A DNA stretch of 35,763 nucleotides from Bacteroidota bacterium (lineage in GTDB: Bacteria; Bacteroidota; Bacteroidia; Bacteroidales; Dysgonomonadaceae): assembly GCA_023388315.1 (NCBI GenBank), contig JAEWGM010000019.1, forward strand, positions 1 through 35,763. Direction: 5' to 3'. Within the stretch, counting starts at the first letter, position 1, and the number at the start of each line of letters is the position of its first letter. A program made the position numbers and the translations under genes. The notes beneath the pieces were generated by a model. It searched no databases. It saw only the letters and a program-made list of their open reading frames with translations, and had not been told where the DNA came from. Of this stretch, positions 8,388 to 16,686 are shown piece after piece.

Positions 8388-8512
8388 AAATTATTTAGTT
8401 TGATGTTTAAAATTTAAAGTTCCACTATCGGCATCACCCGATGCAAAAAAATATTGCCGATAAAGTTATAAAAAAAACCACAACGAACATCGCTTACATC
8501 AGTTTTTAGCGT

Positions 8513-8520
8513 TATATTTG
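8513..8520 (+). promoter_or_regulatory. Predicted -7 box of the conserved lipoprotein gene
   Basis: TATATTTG is an exact TAnnTTTG match. It overlaps a possible upstream start at 8518, which argues that translation really begins at 8554, giving a leader of about 28 bases. Confidence 0.5.
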
Positions 8521-8553
8521 CGATTATATCAATTTAGAAACCCGTATCCTTCT

Positions 8554-9594
8554 ATGCATAAATTACACACTTTCCTGATTATTAACAGCCTCATCTTGCT
8601 GTTTTCGCATTGCACAGGCACTTCCACTCAGAAAAACACCACATCCACAGACAGCACAGCCGTGGAAACAATTGCTTCTGAAAAAGAAAAAACATCGAAA
8701 CAACGTGGCCCGGTGGACGAGGCCGATTATGTGCAACGCATGAAACAAAACGCCAATGGCGACACCACCGGATTGTGGCCTGTGCAAAACCAGCCGGTTC
8801 CGTTGGAAGGCGCCATTCTGCCATACAAACGCGTGGTGGCATATTACGGGAACCTTTATTCCAAACAAATGGGCGCATTGGGCGAATATCCGCCCGAGGA
8901 AATGTGGCGCCGTCTGAACAAAGAAGTGGACGCGTGGAATGCCGCCGACCCCGAAACACCCGTGGTGCCTGCCGTGCATTATATTGCATCGGTGGCGCAA
9001 CCGCATCCCGCGGCCGATGGCGGTTATCGGTTTAGAATGCCCGACAGCCAAATTGACTCGGCCATGGCCATAGCAAAAATGCACGACGCGTTGCTGTTTC
9101 TAGACCTACAAGTGGGGCACAGCACGGTAAACAAGGAAGTGCCGGCGTATGAAAAATATTTGATGCTGCCGCACGTGCATTTGGGAATCGATCCTGAGTT
9201 TTCTATGAAAGACGGTTCCATTCCGGGAAAGAAAATTGGCACGTTCGATGCGGAGGACATCAACTTCACATCGGAATATTTGGCAAAGTTGGTACGGGAG
9301 CATAATTTGCCGCCAAAAATATTGGTTGTGCACCGTTTCACGCGGAGAATGGTAACCAATTACCAAAACATCATCCTTCGCCCCGAAGTGCAAATCGTGA
9401 TTGATATGGACGGTTTCGGCCGCCCCGAACTCAAATACAGCACATATGAAAGTTACGTTCGAAAAGAGCCGGTTCAGTTTACCGGATTCAAGCTGTTTTA
9501 TAAAAACGACACAAAACAATCGCCCAACCACTTGCTCACACCGGAAGAGTTGTTGAAACTTCAACCACAACCGGTGTATATTCAGTATCAGTGA
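8554..9594 (+). CDS. Conserved lipoprotein of unknown function, possible TIM-barrel fold
   Basis: A 346-residue predicted lipoprotein. The signal peptide ends at Cys20 (LLFSHC; His at -1 is unusual for a lipobox) and is followed by a Thr/Ser/Glu/Lys-rich linker to about residue 55. The main domain contains motifs I recognise from a widespread but uncharacterised family: YKRVVAYYGN, MGALGEYPPEEM, LLFLDLQVGHST, HVHLGIDPEFSMKDG, KILVVHRFTRRMVTNYQ, IDMDGFGRPELK and FTGFKLFYKND, with QPVYIQYQ as the C-terminus. Alternating hydrophobic strands each ending in an acidic or His residue (FLDLQ, GIDPEF, VVHRF, DMDGFG) suggest a glycosidase-like (beta/alpha)8 barrel with an acidic pocket. No substrate can be assigned. 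The start is set by the signal peptide and the -7 box upstream. Confidence 0.75.
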   Translation: MHKLHTFLIINSLILLFSHCTGTSTQKNTTSTDSTAVETIASEKEKTSKQRGPVDEADYVQRMKQNANGDTTGLWPVQNQPVPLEGAILPYKRVVAYYGNLYSKQMGALGEYPPEEMWRRLNKEVDAWNAADPETPVVPAVHYIASVAQPHPAADGGYRFRMPDSQIDSAMAIAKMHDALLFLDLQVGHSTVNKEVPAYEKYLMLPHVHLGIDPEFSMKDGSIPGKKIGTFDAEDINFTSEYLAKLVREHNLPPKILVVHRFTRRMVTNYQNIILRPEVQIVIDMDGFGRPELKYSTYESYVRKEPVQFTGFKLFYKNDTKQSPNHLLTPEELLKLQPQPVYIQYQ

Positions 9595-9600
9595 GTTATT

Positions 9601-9755
9601 GTTGGGTGCGAGGTGTTGGATGCGGGGTGTTGGTTGCGGAGTGCGGAGTAAATTGAGGAGCGGGATGACGGAAGTCCGAAGTCGGAAGATGGAGGATGGA
9701 GGATGGAGGAGTTAAAATCTAACATCTAAAATCTAAAATCTAAAAATCTAAAATC
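9601..9755. repeat. Heptad array C: 155 bp in register, three motif blocks
   Basis: About 22 consecutive units, with only one 8-base unit near the end. Block 1 (9601-9649) alternates GTTGGNT with GCGRGGT/GCGGAGT. Block 2 (664-712 of the 9 kb) uses GAAGTCC, GAAGTCG and GAGGATG. Block 3 (9713-9755) uses TAAAATC, which is TTTAGAT read on the other strand. The motif changes twice but the 7-base register does not. The array starts 6 bases after the lipoprotein stop and ends 9 bases before the glsA start codon. Confidence 0.88.
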
Positions 9756-9764
9756 TAAAAAAAT

Positions 9765-10679
9765 ATGCATTACGAAAAAATCTTTCAAGAAATATACCAC
9801 GAACTACAACAAGTGGAAGACACCGGACACGTTGCCGATTACATTCCCGAATTGGCCACCGTAAATCCCAATCAGTTTGGCGTGCAGTTGACCACCGTAG
9901 ACGGGCAACAATACGCCTTCGGCGATTCGGAACAGCGATTCTCCATCCAAAGTATCGCTAAGGTTTTTACCTTTGTGTTGGCATACTCCCGCATAAAAAG
10001 CGATATTTGGCAACGGATGGACTTGGAGCCCGCGGGCACGGCGTTCAATTCGCTTATTCAATTGGAGCACGACCATGGCGTGCCTCGCAACCCGTTTATC
10101 AACGCGGGCGCCATTGTGGTGTGCGATATTCTGGTAACCGAGTTGGCTTCGCCAAAAGAAAACGTACTTTCGTTTATCCGTCGGTTATCGAAAAACAATA
10201 CCATCAACTACAACCCTATTACCGCGCATTCCGAAAAGAAAACCGGTTTTCGCAATTACGCGCTGGTGAATTTAATGAAATCGTTCGGCAACATTAAAAA
10301 CGATATTGCCCCGGTGATGGATTTATATTTTCACATTTGCTCCATCGAGATGAGCTGCCGCGAACTTTCCGAGACTTTTCTTTTCCTTGCCAACAATGGC
10401 GTTGTGCCCCACTCCGGCGAAGAAATTCTTTCGCCCAGCCGCACCAAGCGTACTAACGCACTTATGCAAACCTGCGGTTTTTACGACGAAGCCGGACAGT
10501 TCACCTTTAAGGTGGGCCTCCCCGGGAAAAGTGGCGTGGGTGGCGGAATTGTGGCCATCCTTCCGGAAAAATACGCCATTACGGTGTGGAGTCCGCGTCT
10601 CAACAAAAAAGGGAATTCGTTTAAAGGTATGCTGTTTTTGGAAGAATTTACAACGAAAACAAAATTATCGATATTTTAG
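9765..10679 (+). CDS. glsA: Glutaminase
   Basis: Cytosolic enzyme that hydrolyses glutamine to glutamate and ammonia. It belongs to the serine-dependent beta-lactamase-like glutaminase family, of usual length (304 residues). The catalytic pair is visible as Ser63 and Lys66 in FSIQSIAKVF. Other family signatures are EPAGTAFNS near residue 88, NPFINAGAIV near 108, EKKTGFRNYAL near 160 and the C-terminal loop LPGKSGVGGGI near 251. In enterobacterial homologues this activity supports acid resistance by releasing ammonia; that role here is an inference. The ATG follows directly on a heptad array, whose A-rich units form the translation-initiation region. No -7 box was found in the 170 bases upstream, so it may be read from the lipoprotein promoter. 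A related array in inverted orientation follows the gene. Confidence 0.94.
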   Translation: MHYEKIFQEIYHELQQVEDTGHVADYIPELATVNPNQFGVQLTTVDGQQYAFGDSEQRFSIQSIAKVFTFVLAYSRIKSDIWQRMDLEPAGTAFNSLIQLEHDHGVPRNPFINAGAIVVCDILVTELASPKENVLSFIRRLSKNNTINYNPITAHSEKKTGFRNYALVNLMKSFGNIKNDIAPVMDLYFHICSIEMSCRELSETFLFLANNGVVPHSGEEILSPSRTKRTNALMQTCGFYDEAGQFTFKVGLPGKSGVGGGIVAILPEKYAITVWSPRLNKKGNSFKGMLFLEEFTTKTKLSIF

Positions 10680-10691
10680 CGCCAAACATAC

Positions 10692-10768
10692 GAGTTGAGA
10701 GTTGGTAGTTTGTAGTTAGTAGTTCAACCCCTTCTTCGGACTTCGGACTTCCGACTTCCCGCACCCCG
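10692..10768. repeat. Heptad array D (11 units)
   Basis: Eleven units in exact 7-base register. The first half is GAGTTGA, GAGTTGG and TAGTTNN, so the TTRG core is in the glsA sense direction. The second half is CTTCGGA, CTTCCGA and CACCCCG, which are complements of words in array C (TCCGAAG, TCGGAAG, CGGGGTG). It starts 12 bases after the glsA stop. Confidence 0.86.
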
Positions 10769-10804
10769 CAATATCTTAAATTAACAAAAAACCACCCATA
10801 AGCA

Positions 10805-10835
10805 TTGGCTTTTAAGCTGAAAACGTGTATTTTTG
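10805..10835 (+). promoter_or_regulatory. Predicted promoter of the coiled-coil protein gene
   Basis: Exact -7 box TATTTTTG (10828-10835) with TTGG (10805-10808) about 23 bases upstream. The leader is short, about 20 bases. Confidence 0.5.
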
Positions 10836-10858
10836 CGCCACATTGAATTTGATTTTGT

Positions 10859-11749
10859 ATGAAAATAAACTTTAAAGAGCGCACACCACAACTTATCGCC
10901 CTCATCGGGGTGCTGGCGGTGGTGTTGGCCATTACCATCGGCTTTTTAATCAACAAAAACTCTCAAATAACCACGTTGCAAGAAGAATTCGCCATCGACA
11001 AACAACAGCTCGAAGACGAATACGAAGCCATTTCGCTTCAATATGAAGGGTTTAAATTCAGTGTACAAAACGATTCTTTGCTTTACAAACTCGAAAACGA
11101 GCAAGCCAAAGTGCTTCGCTTGCAGGAAGAATTACGGCTGACAAAAGCCACCGACCAAGCGGAAATAAAACGCTTAAAAGACGAGTTGGCCACTCTGCGA
11201 ACCATTCTTCGCTCCTACATTCAACAAATTGATTCGCTCAACAGGCTCAACCAAGAGTTGCGTGCCGAAAACCGCCAAATTACCGAACAATACCAACAAA
11301 CCTCCCGCACGCTTTCTCAAGTATCGCAAGAGCGCCAACAACTTTCCGAAAAAGTGGACTTAGCGGCTCAACTTGTGGCCACAGGCATCAATGTTAAAGC
11401 GGTAAACGCGCGCGGCAGGGAACAAACACGATTAAGCCGCAGCACGCAGTTCGTGTTATCGTTCGCGCTTGCTCGAAACATCACCGCCGAACCGGGAGAA
11501 CGCACCATTTACGTGCGTATTATGGCGCCCGATGGAACCGTTCTTACAAAAAACGCGGGTAACACATTCCCCTACGAAAACGGCAATATTCAATACTCTA
11601 TGATGCGTACCGTGGAGTACGGAGGCGAAGAGATGCCAGTAACACTTTATTGGGACATTGAAGAATTTCTGATGCCGGGAACTTACAAATCCGATATTTT
11701 CGCCGATGGGCATCATATCGGGTCGCACAGTTTTGCCATGCAAGAGTAG
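10859..11749 (+). CDS. Membrane-anchored coiled-coil protein with C-terminal beta domain
   Basis: A 296-residue protein with no function that I recognise. A single membrane segment lies at about residues 12-31 (LIALIGVLAVVLAITIGFLI) with a basic N-terminus, so the bulk probably lies outside the inner membrane. Residues about 34-175 form a long charged coiled coil with heptad leucines (LQEEL, LKDELATL, LNRLNQELRAEN). The C-terminal 115 residues look beta-rich (TQFVLSFALARNI, RTIYVRIMAPDGT, VTLYWDIEEFLMPGTYK) and could be a small immunoglobulin-like or carbohydrate-binding-like domain. The order suggests a periplasmic spacer or envelope scaffold. Similar conserved proteins of unknown function occur in Bacteroidales. 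It has its own -7 box and is followed after 150 bases by another exported protein. Confidence 0.72.
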   Translation: MKINFKERTPQLIALIGVLAVVLAITIGFLINKNSQITTLQEEFAIDKQQLEDEYEAISLQYEGFKFSVQNDSLLYKLENEQAKVLRLQEELRLTKATDQAEIKRLKDELATLRTILRSYIQQIDSLNRLNQELRAENRQITEQYQQTSRTLSQVSQERQQLSEKVDLAAQLVATGINVKAVNARGREQTRLSRSTQFVLSFALARNITAEPGERTIYVRIMAPDGTVLTKNAGNTFPYENGNIQYSMMRTVEYGGEEMPVTLYWDIEEFLMPGTYKSDIFADGHHIGSHSFAMQE

Positions 11750-11899
11750 ACTAAGGCTGCGATGACGGAGAACGTGGTAAGAGGGAGAGTGTTTGGCTTT
11801 GAAAAACTTAACCTTTCAAACAAAACTTTTAACAATTCTTGGGCAGCGTTTTTTTCCTTTCCGCATCTATAGAGATATAGAACCCTTTGAATAAGGCCG

Positions 11900-12496
11900 A
11901 TGAAACACCGCAACTACCGGGCACACTTTGCCTTTGCGCTCTGCCTGCTTATGCTTGGATTGGCTTCCGAAGCAGAAGCACAAGAATTTAACGAAGAAAT
12001 GAAACGAAAACTTCGCGAATCGCTCACTGCGCCCGAATTGAACCCACCCTCACAAAAAATTCAACCGATACAAATACGCCCTCAACGAAATAATCCCGAC
12101 GAAGTCTTAAAAGTTTCGCCCACCACAAAACTTCCCACACGGTTCGATCGCATTGAAATCCTTCATCCGCTGCCCGAAACCGGCCTTTCCATCAATATGA
12201 AAGTGACCAACCTGGATATCAGCCAATCAGGAAGAAGCAAAATTGATTATTCTACCGGAAAAGTACACGCCATTCCCGATTCGCGAAGCATTTCTCAATG
12301 GGCGCAAAACACACGAAACGATTATGGCCTTGGCCTTTACGTGCCCGATGAAGCGCCTGACTGGATGAAAAAAATACGCAAGTTTACTAACTCTAATTAT
12401 CAAGGTTTTGACGCCGACCCGGTACGCGCCATACAACGGCACAAAGCCCGCAAAAGGCAAGAGAAAGTGAATAAAATTATAAAAGCGTACGAATGA
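11900..12496 (+). CDS. Exported hypothetical protein
   Basis: A 198-residue protein of unknown function. Residues 1-28 form a signal peptide ending in ASEAEA before QEF, so it is predicted to be periplasmic. The mature part begins with a short charged helix (NEEMKRKLRESL), then a Pro/Gln-rich stretch (NPPSQKIQPIQIRPQ) and a mixed domain with TGLSINMKVTNLD and DYGLGLYVPDEAPDWMKK. The C-terminus is strongly basic (RHKARKRQEKVNKIIKAYE). No catalytic motif is visible. It lies downstream of the coiled-coil protein in the same direction and may belong to the same envelope function. The 150-base gap holds no recognisable gene or clear -7 box. Confidence 0.65.
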   Translation: MKHRNYRAHFAFALCLLMLGLASEAEAQEFNEEMKRKLRESLTAPELNPPSQKIQPIQIRPQRNNPDEVLKVSPTTKLPTRFDRIEILHPLPETGLSINMKVTNLDISQSGRSKIDYSTGKVHAIPDSRSISQWAQNTRNDYGLGLYVPDEAPDWMKKIRKFTNSNYQGFDADPVRAIQRHKARKRQEKVNKIIKAYE

Positions 12497-12505
12497 TGAC
12501 GGTCT

Positions 12506-12542
12506 GTTAGATGTTGGGTTGTTGGATGTTGGGTTGTTAGAA
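12506..12542. repeat. Heptad/octad array E (5 units)
   Basis: Units alternate 7 and 8 bases: GTTAGAT, GTTGGGTT, GTTGGAT, GTTGGGTT, GTTAGAA. This gives a 15-base higher-order period. It lies between two convergent genes, 9 bases after one stop codon and 6 bases from the other. The TTRG core is in the plus direction. Confidence 0.8.
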
Positions 12543-12548
12543 CAAACA

Positions 12549-14945
12549 TCAATTAAAAATATCATCAATTCCTTCGCTTTCTACCACGGGATCGTTGCTG
12601 CGATAAAAATCGGAAGAGTAACGCTGGTTGCCGTGGCACGGCTGGAACCCTTCGGGGATATCAAACTTTCCGTCATCGGTGTAGTTCAATGTTTTGTCGG
12701 CATACACGCGCTGGTAAAACAGGCCATGGATGGGCAGCGCCGCGGCGGCGCCTTGTCCGTAAGCCATGCCGTCGAAGTGAATGGTGGGTTCTTCGCCGCC
12801 TACCCAAGCCGAAGCGACCAGTTGCGGTGTGAACGACATAAACCACGCGTCGGAGTTATCGTTGGTGGTTCCGGTTTTGGCACCCATTTCGCCTTTCAAG
12901 TTATAAAGACGGCGCAATCGGCTACCGGTACCACCATCCACTACGGCTTTGAGCATATCCAGCATTTTATAGGAGGTAGTTTCGCTAAAAATTTCTTGCA
13001 TGCGGGGCGTATTGCTATATACCACGTTCCCAAACGAGTCCACAATGCGTGTAACCAACACTGGCTCCGTGCGTATGCCGCCGTTCACAAAAGCGGTGTA
13101 CGCGCCTGCCATTTCGTAAACCGACGCATCGTTTGGCCCCAAGGCCAACGCCACCACGGGATCGGCGGGGCTTTTCAACCCGAACGACCGCAACATGCGC
13201 GAAAACACGTAGGGCGAGAACAAACTCATTAAATAGGCAGTGACCCAGTTGTCGGAATTTTGCAATCCCCACTTAATGGAAACAAAGCCACCCAAAGCGC
13301 CTCGCGTATTTCTTGGGCGCCAAGGCACCCCGTTTTCATCCATCAATACCACTTGGTGGTGCACCATTCCGTCGCAAGGCGTGAGGCCTTCCTCCATAGC
13401 CAACGTATAGAGATAAGGCTTTATGGTTGAGCCAATTTGTCGTTTTCCGGTGCTCACCATATCGTATTTGAAATGCGAAAAATTGGGGCCTCCCACATAG
13501 GCTTTCACGTGGCCGGTGTAGGGGTCCATTGCCATGAAACCCGCACGCAAAAACTCTTTGTGGTATCGGATAGAGTCCCACGGAGTCATGAGGGTATCAA
13601 TATCTTCATCCCAAGAGAAAACTTTCATTTCCACGGGAGTGTTTTTGAAGTTATCCAAGATTTTCTCTTCGCTCCACCCTTCTTTTTTGAGGAGTCGATA
13701 CCGATCGGTTTGGCGCATAGCCGTTTGCATTAGTTTTTCGGCATCGTTGGCCACCCGGTTTGTATAAGGCGCGTATTTTTTGCCGCGCTTTTCAGCCGAA
13801 AACCGAGGTTGCAATACCTGGCTTAAATGCTCGGTTACCGCTTGTTCGGCGTATTTTTGCATGCGCGAGTCAATGGAAGAGTAAATCTTTAAGCCATCGG
13901 TGTAAATATCGTAGTATGAGCCGTCGGCTTTTTTGTTTTTATTGCACCAGCCATACAAATCATCTGTCTCCCAAGAGAGAGAATCTTCCATAAACTGTTG
14001 GTTTTGCCACGATGCGTAATTCTTTCGGTCGGGTTTTGTGGCCATCATTACTTTTGCCAAATGCTGCCTGTAATAAGGAGCCGCGATGTGAATGTGATCG
14101 GCACGTTTAAAATCCACTTCAATGGGGAGTTTCTGGAGCGAATCTGTTTGTTGAAGCGTTAAATGCCCTGCTTTTCTCATTTGAGCCAACACAACGTTCC
14201 TACGCTGTTGTGTTAGTTCCGGCCGGCGTATGGGATTGTAAAGCGATGAATTTTTGAGCATCCCCACCAACATAGCAGACTCTTCAACATTTAGTTCTTT
14301 GGGTGTTTTATTAAAATAAGTACGCGCGGCGGATTCAATTCCCACGGCATTGTAATTAAAATCGTATTTGTTTAAGTACAAATTAATTATTTCGTCTTTA
14401 GTGTAAAAACGCTCTAATTTTGAAGCGATAACCCATTCAACGGGTTTTTGAAATACACGCTGGATACGGCTGTTGGCTTTAGGAGAATACAAAAGTTTGG
14501 CAAGTTGTTGGGTGATGGTACTGCCGCCGCCGCTTTCCTCCTGCTGGAGAATGATGGTTTTGAAAATGGCTCTTCCCAAACCAATCATGTCTATTCCGGA
14601 GTGAGAATAATACCGGATATCTTCGGTGGAAACCAGCGCGTTAATAAGGCTGGGCGATAAATCGGAGTAATCCACCATTATGCGGTTGTCATCACTTCGC
14701 GAGTAGGTAAACAACAATTCTTCATCGGCGGAGATAACCTGCGACGCGTATTTATCGATGGGGTTCTCCATTTCATTAATATCAGGCAAGTATCCCACTA
14801 ATCCTGTGGAAAGTAGAAGGAGAAATAATATCACGCCTGCAACACCGATACCGAATATCGTCCACATCCATTTTACAATGGTATGTTTTCGGGAGGCTTT
14901 TTGAGCTTGTTTTGCTTTATGTTGGTTTGTTTTCTTTTGTTCCAT
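12549..14945 (-). CDS. Bifunctional penicillin-binding protein 1A
   Basis: Inner-membrane enzyme that polymerises and cross-links peptidoglycan. The 798-residue protein has a basic cytoplasmic tail and one membrane segment at about 27-49. The glycosyltransferase-51 domain spans about 70-250 with Glu108 in EDIRYYSHSG, GGSTITQQLAK (139-150), KPVEWVIASKLE near 167-178 and GIESAARTYF near 202. The transpeptidase domain spans about 465-715 with Ser506-x-x-Lys509 (GSTIKP), Ser564-Asp-Asn566 (SDN) and Lys690-Thr-Gly (KTGTT). A linker region lies between. All catalytic motifs are intact. It is divergent from rpoN and appears monocistronic. The symbol mrcA/ponA is used for homologues elsewhere; I leave it blank because orthology cannot be proved here. 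Confidence 0.93.
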   Translation of the reverse strand: MEQKKTNQHKAKQAQKASRKHTIVKWMWTIFGIGVAGVILFLLLLSTGLVGYLPDINEMENPIDKYASQVISADEELLFTYSRSDDNRIMVDYSDLSPSLINALVSTEDIRYYSHSGIDMIGLGRAIFKTIILQQEESGGGSTITQQLAKLLYSPKANSRIQRVFQKPVEWVIASKLERFYTKDEIINLYLNKYDFNYNAVGIESAARTYFNKTPKELNVEESAMLVGMLKNSSLYNPIRRPELTQQRRNVVLAQMRKAGHLTLQQTDSLQKLPIEVDFKRADHIHIAAPYYRQHLAKVMMATKPDRKNYASWQNQQFMEDSLSWETDDLYGWCNKNKKADGSYYDIYTDGLKIYSSIDSRMQKYAEQAVTEHLSQVLQPRFSAEKRGKKYAPYTNRVANDAEKLMQTAMRQTDRYRLLKKEGWSEEKILDNFKNTPVEMKVFSWDEDIDTLMTPWDSIRYHKEFLRAGFMAMDPYTGHVKAYVGGPNFSHFKYDMVSTGKRQIGSTIKPYLYTLAMEEGLTPCDGMVHHQVVLMDENGVPWRPRNTRGALGGFVSIKWGLQNSDNWVTAYLMSLFSPYVFSRMLRSFGLKSPADPVVALALGPNDASVYEMAGAYTAFVNGGIRTEPVLVTRIVDSFGNVVYSNTPRMQEIFSETTSYKMLDMLKAVVDGGTGSRLRRLYNLKGEMGAKTGTTNDNSDAWFMSFTPQLVASAWVGGEEPTIHFDGMAYGQGAAAALPIHGLFYQRVYADKTLNYTDDGKFDIPEGFQPCHGNQRYSSDFYRSNDPVVESEGIDDIFN

Positions 14946-14993
14946 TATCGTGTAAAAGAAGTTTCAAGAAGAACATCGTCTTTCTTTTGGCTA

Positions 14994-15021
14994 CAAAAAT
15001 ACACAAAAGCATTGAAAACAA
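14994..15021 (-). promoter_or_regulatory. Predicted promoter of the PBP1A gene
   Basis: Minus-strand -7 box TATTTTTG (14994-15001) with TTG (15019-15021) about 20 bases upstream. The predicted leader is about 45 bases. Confidence 0.5.
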
Positions 15022-15082
15022 GAAGGAAGAATTATTAAAAATAGTTTTTGTTCGGAAATAGGCGTGTAAGAGGCACTTTAGC

Positions 15083-15145
15083 GCTCATCGCCCAATGCTC
15101 AACACCCATTGCACGCCGCTCAACGCACAATGCCCGATGCTTTAT
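15083..15145. repeat. Heptad array F (9 units)
   Basis: Units GCTCATC, GCCCAAT, GCTCAAC, GCACAAT and GCCCGAT follow each other in exact 7-base register, the last being a weak match (GCTTTAT). On the minus strand the units read GTTGAGC and ATTGGGC. The array lies just upstream of the rpoN promoter, in the PBP1A/rpoN divergent spacer. Confidence 0.82.
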
Positions 15146-15171
15146 TATCCACACAAAAAATACTATCTTTG
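15141..15171 (+). promoter_or_regulatory. Predicted promoter of rpoN
   Basis: -7 box TATCTTTG (15164-15171), with TTTA (15141-15144) about 23 bases upstream. It lies 26 bases before the ATG at 15198, which supports that start over a longer frame opening at 15048. Confidence 0.55.
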
Positions 15172-15197
15172 CGCCATCAATCAATATTGGGCTATCT

Positions 15198-16652
15198 ATG
15201 GCTTTAAGACAACATCAAGAACTCAAACAAACCCAAAAGCTTTCGCCTTTGCAAATGCAGGTGATAAAGCTGGTTGAGTTGAATTCGGTTGAATTGGAAG
15301 ACCGCATAAAGCAAGAAGTAGAGGATAACCCCGCACTGGAAACAGGAAATTTGGACGAATTAACTGATAACGACTCGAATAGCGACAACAGTGAGGACGC
15401 GACCCTCTCGCAAGACGATATTATTTTGGGGGACTACTTTTCTGATGACGATGTGCCCGACTACCGCCTCAGCAGCCCGCAGAGAAACAACGAACAGAAT
15501 TTTCTCGAAATAAGTTATTCCAACGAGACATCGCTACACGATTCTTTGCTGCAACAATTGGGATTGCTCAATTTGAGCGCGAGAAAACAAACCATAGCGG
15601 AATATATTATCGGCAGCCTCGACGAAAACGGCTATTTACTGCGCGACCTGCAATCCATTGCCAACGATTTGCTGTTTCAAAAGCAACTGGAGGCATCTCC
15701 TTTGCAAATGGAAGATATGTTGTATGAAATTCAAGACTTGGACCCGGCCGGCGTGGGTGCGCGCACTTTGCAAGAGTGCCTTCTTCTTCAGCTAAAGCGT
15801 GTGAAGCCATCGCCATCCGCAACGCTTGCCCTTGAAATTCTCACCCATTATTTTGAGGAATTTACGCGCAAACACTACGATAAAATTATTCGGCAGTTGG
15901 GCATTTCGGAAGACGAACTGCGCGATGCCATCCACGAAATCATCTCGCTCAACCCCAAACCCGGAAACTCGCTGGGCGATGAAATGGAACTGGCTATGAG
16001 CAACATTACGCCCGATTTTCTGGTGGAAACATACAACGGTGAGGTATCTGTTTATCTCAACAACAGCAACATCCCTATGTTAAAGGTCAACCGCAATTTT
16101 AGCGAAATGTTGCAAGGTTACACGGAAAACAAAGAAGGAATGTCGTCAGACAACAAACAGGCGATGCTTTTTATGAAGCAAAAAGTGGATTCAGCCAAAT
16201 GGTTTATCGATGCCGTTAAGCAGCGCCACAACACGCTTCAACGCACAATGGAAGCCATCGTGAGCCTTCAGTACGATTTCTTTTTAACGGAAGACGAAAC
16301 GCAATTAAAACCCATGATATTGAAGGATGTAGCGGAGAAAACCGGATTCGATATTTCCACCATTTCGCGCGTGAGCAACAGCAAATATGTGCAAACCAAC
16401 ACGGGCATTTACCCGCTGAAATTCTTTTTCTCCGAAGCCATGCAAACCGATTCGGGAGAAGATATTTCTTCACGGGAAATAAAAATTATTTTGCGAGAAA
16501 GCATCGAAAAAGAAAACAGCTCCAAACCGCTTACCGATGAACAGCTTACAAAAATACTCAACGAGAAAGGCTATGTTATCGCACGGCGCACGGTGGCTAA
16601 ATATCGCGAACAATTGAATATTCCTGTAGCTCGTTTAAGAAAAAAAATATAA
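15198..16652 (+). CDS. rpoN: RNA polymerase sigma-54 factor
   Basis: Alternative sigma factor that directs RNA polymerase to -24/-12 promoters and needs an AAA+ activator. The 484-residue protein opens with the activator-interacting region I (LKQTQKLSPLQMQVIKL, residues 9-25). An acidic region II follows (about 45-100, rich in Asp/Glu), then the core-binding and helix-turn-helix regions. The RpoN box is at 462-471 (ARRTVAKYRE). The start at 15198 is chosen because it gives the family N-terminus and lies just downstream of a -7 box; the longer open frame begins inside a heptad array. No sigma-54 activator gene lies in this window. A promoter for the next gene overlaps its stop codon. Confidence 0.95.
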   Translation: MALRQHQELKQTQKLSPLQMQVIKLVELNSVELEDRIKQEVEDNPALETGNLDELTDNDSNSDNSEDATLSQDDIILGDYFSDDDVPDYRLSSPQRNNEQNFLEISYSNETSLHDSLLQQLGLLNLSARKQTIAEYIIGSLDENGYLLRDLQSIANDLLFQKQLEASPLQMEDMLYEIQDLDPAGVGARTLQECLLLQLKRVKPSPSATLALEILTHYFEEFTRKHYDKIIRQLGISEDELRDAIHEIISLNPKPGNSLGDEMELAMSNITPDFLVETYNGEVSVYLNNSNIPMLKVNRNFSEMLQGYTENKEGMSSDNKQAMLFMKQKVDSAKWFIDAVKQRHNTLQRTMEAIVSLQYDFFLTEDETQLKPMILKDVAEKTGFDISTISRVSNSKYVQTNTGIYPLKFFFSEAMQTDSGEDISSREIKIILRESIEKENSSKPLTDEQLTKILNEKGYVIARRTVAKYREQLNIPVARLRKKI

Positions 16653-16657
16653 CTTTG
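16650..16657 (+). promoter_or_regulatory. Predicted -7 box of the PAP2-like gene
   Basis: TAACTTTG matches TAnnTTTG and begins on the rpoN stop codon itself. The ATG of the next gene follows 30 bases later. Confidence 0.4.
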
Positions 16658-16686
16658 GCACTTCTTTTTTCAAGAACCCAATAAGG

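Noticed and set aside
8427..8461. Hairpins in the DPP11/lipoprotein divergent spacer (GCATC/GATGC and ATCGGCA/TGCCGAT)
   Set aside because: Short stems in an A+T-rich spacer, with no T-run in a useful direction and no link to a known regulator.
15048..15197. N-terminal extension of the sigma-54 frame
   Set aside because: The extra 50 residues translate a heptad array and the promoter; the family N-terminus begins at 15198 after a -7 box.
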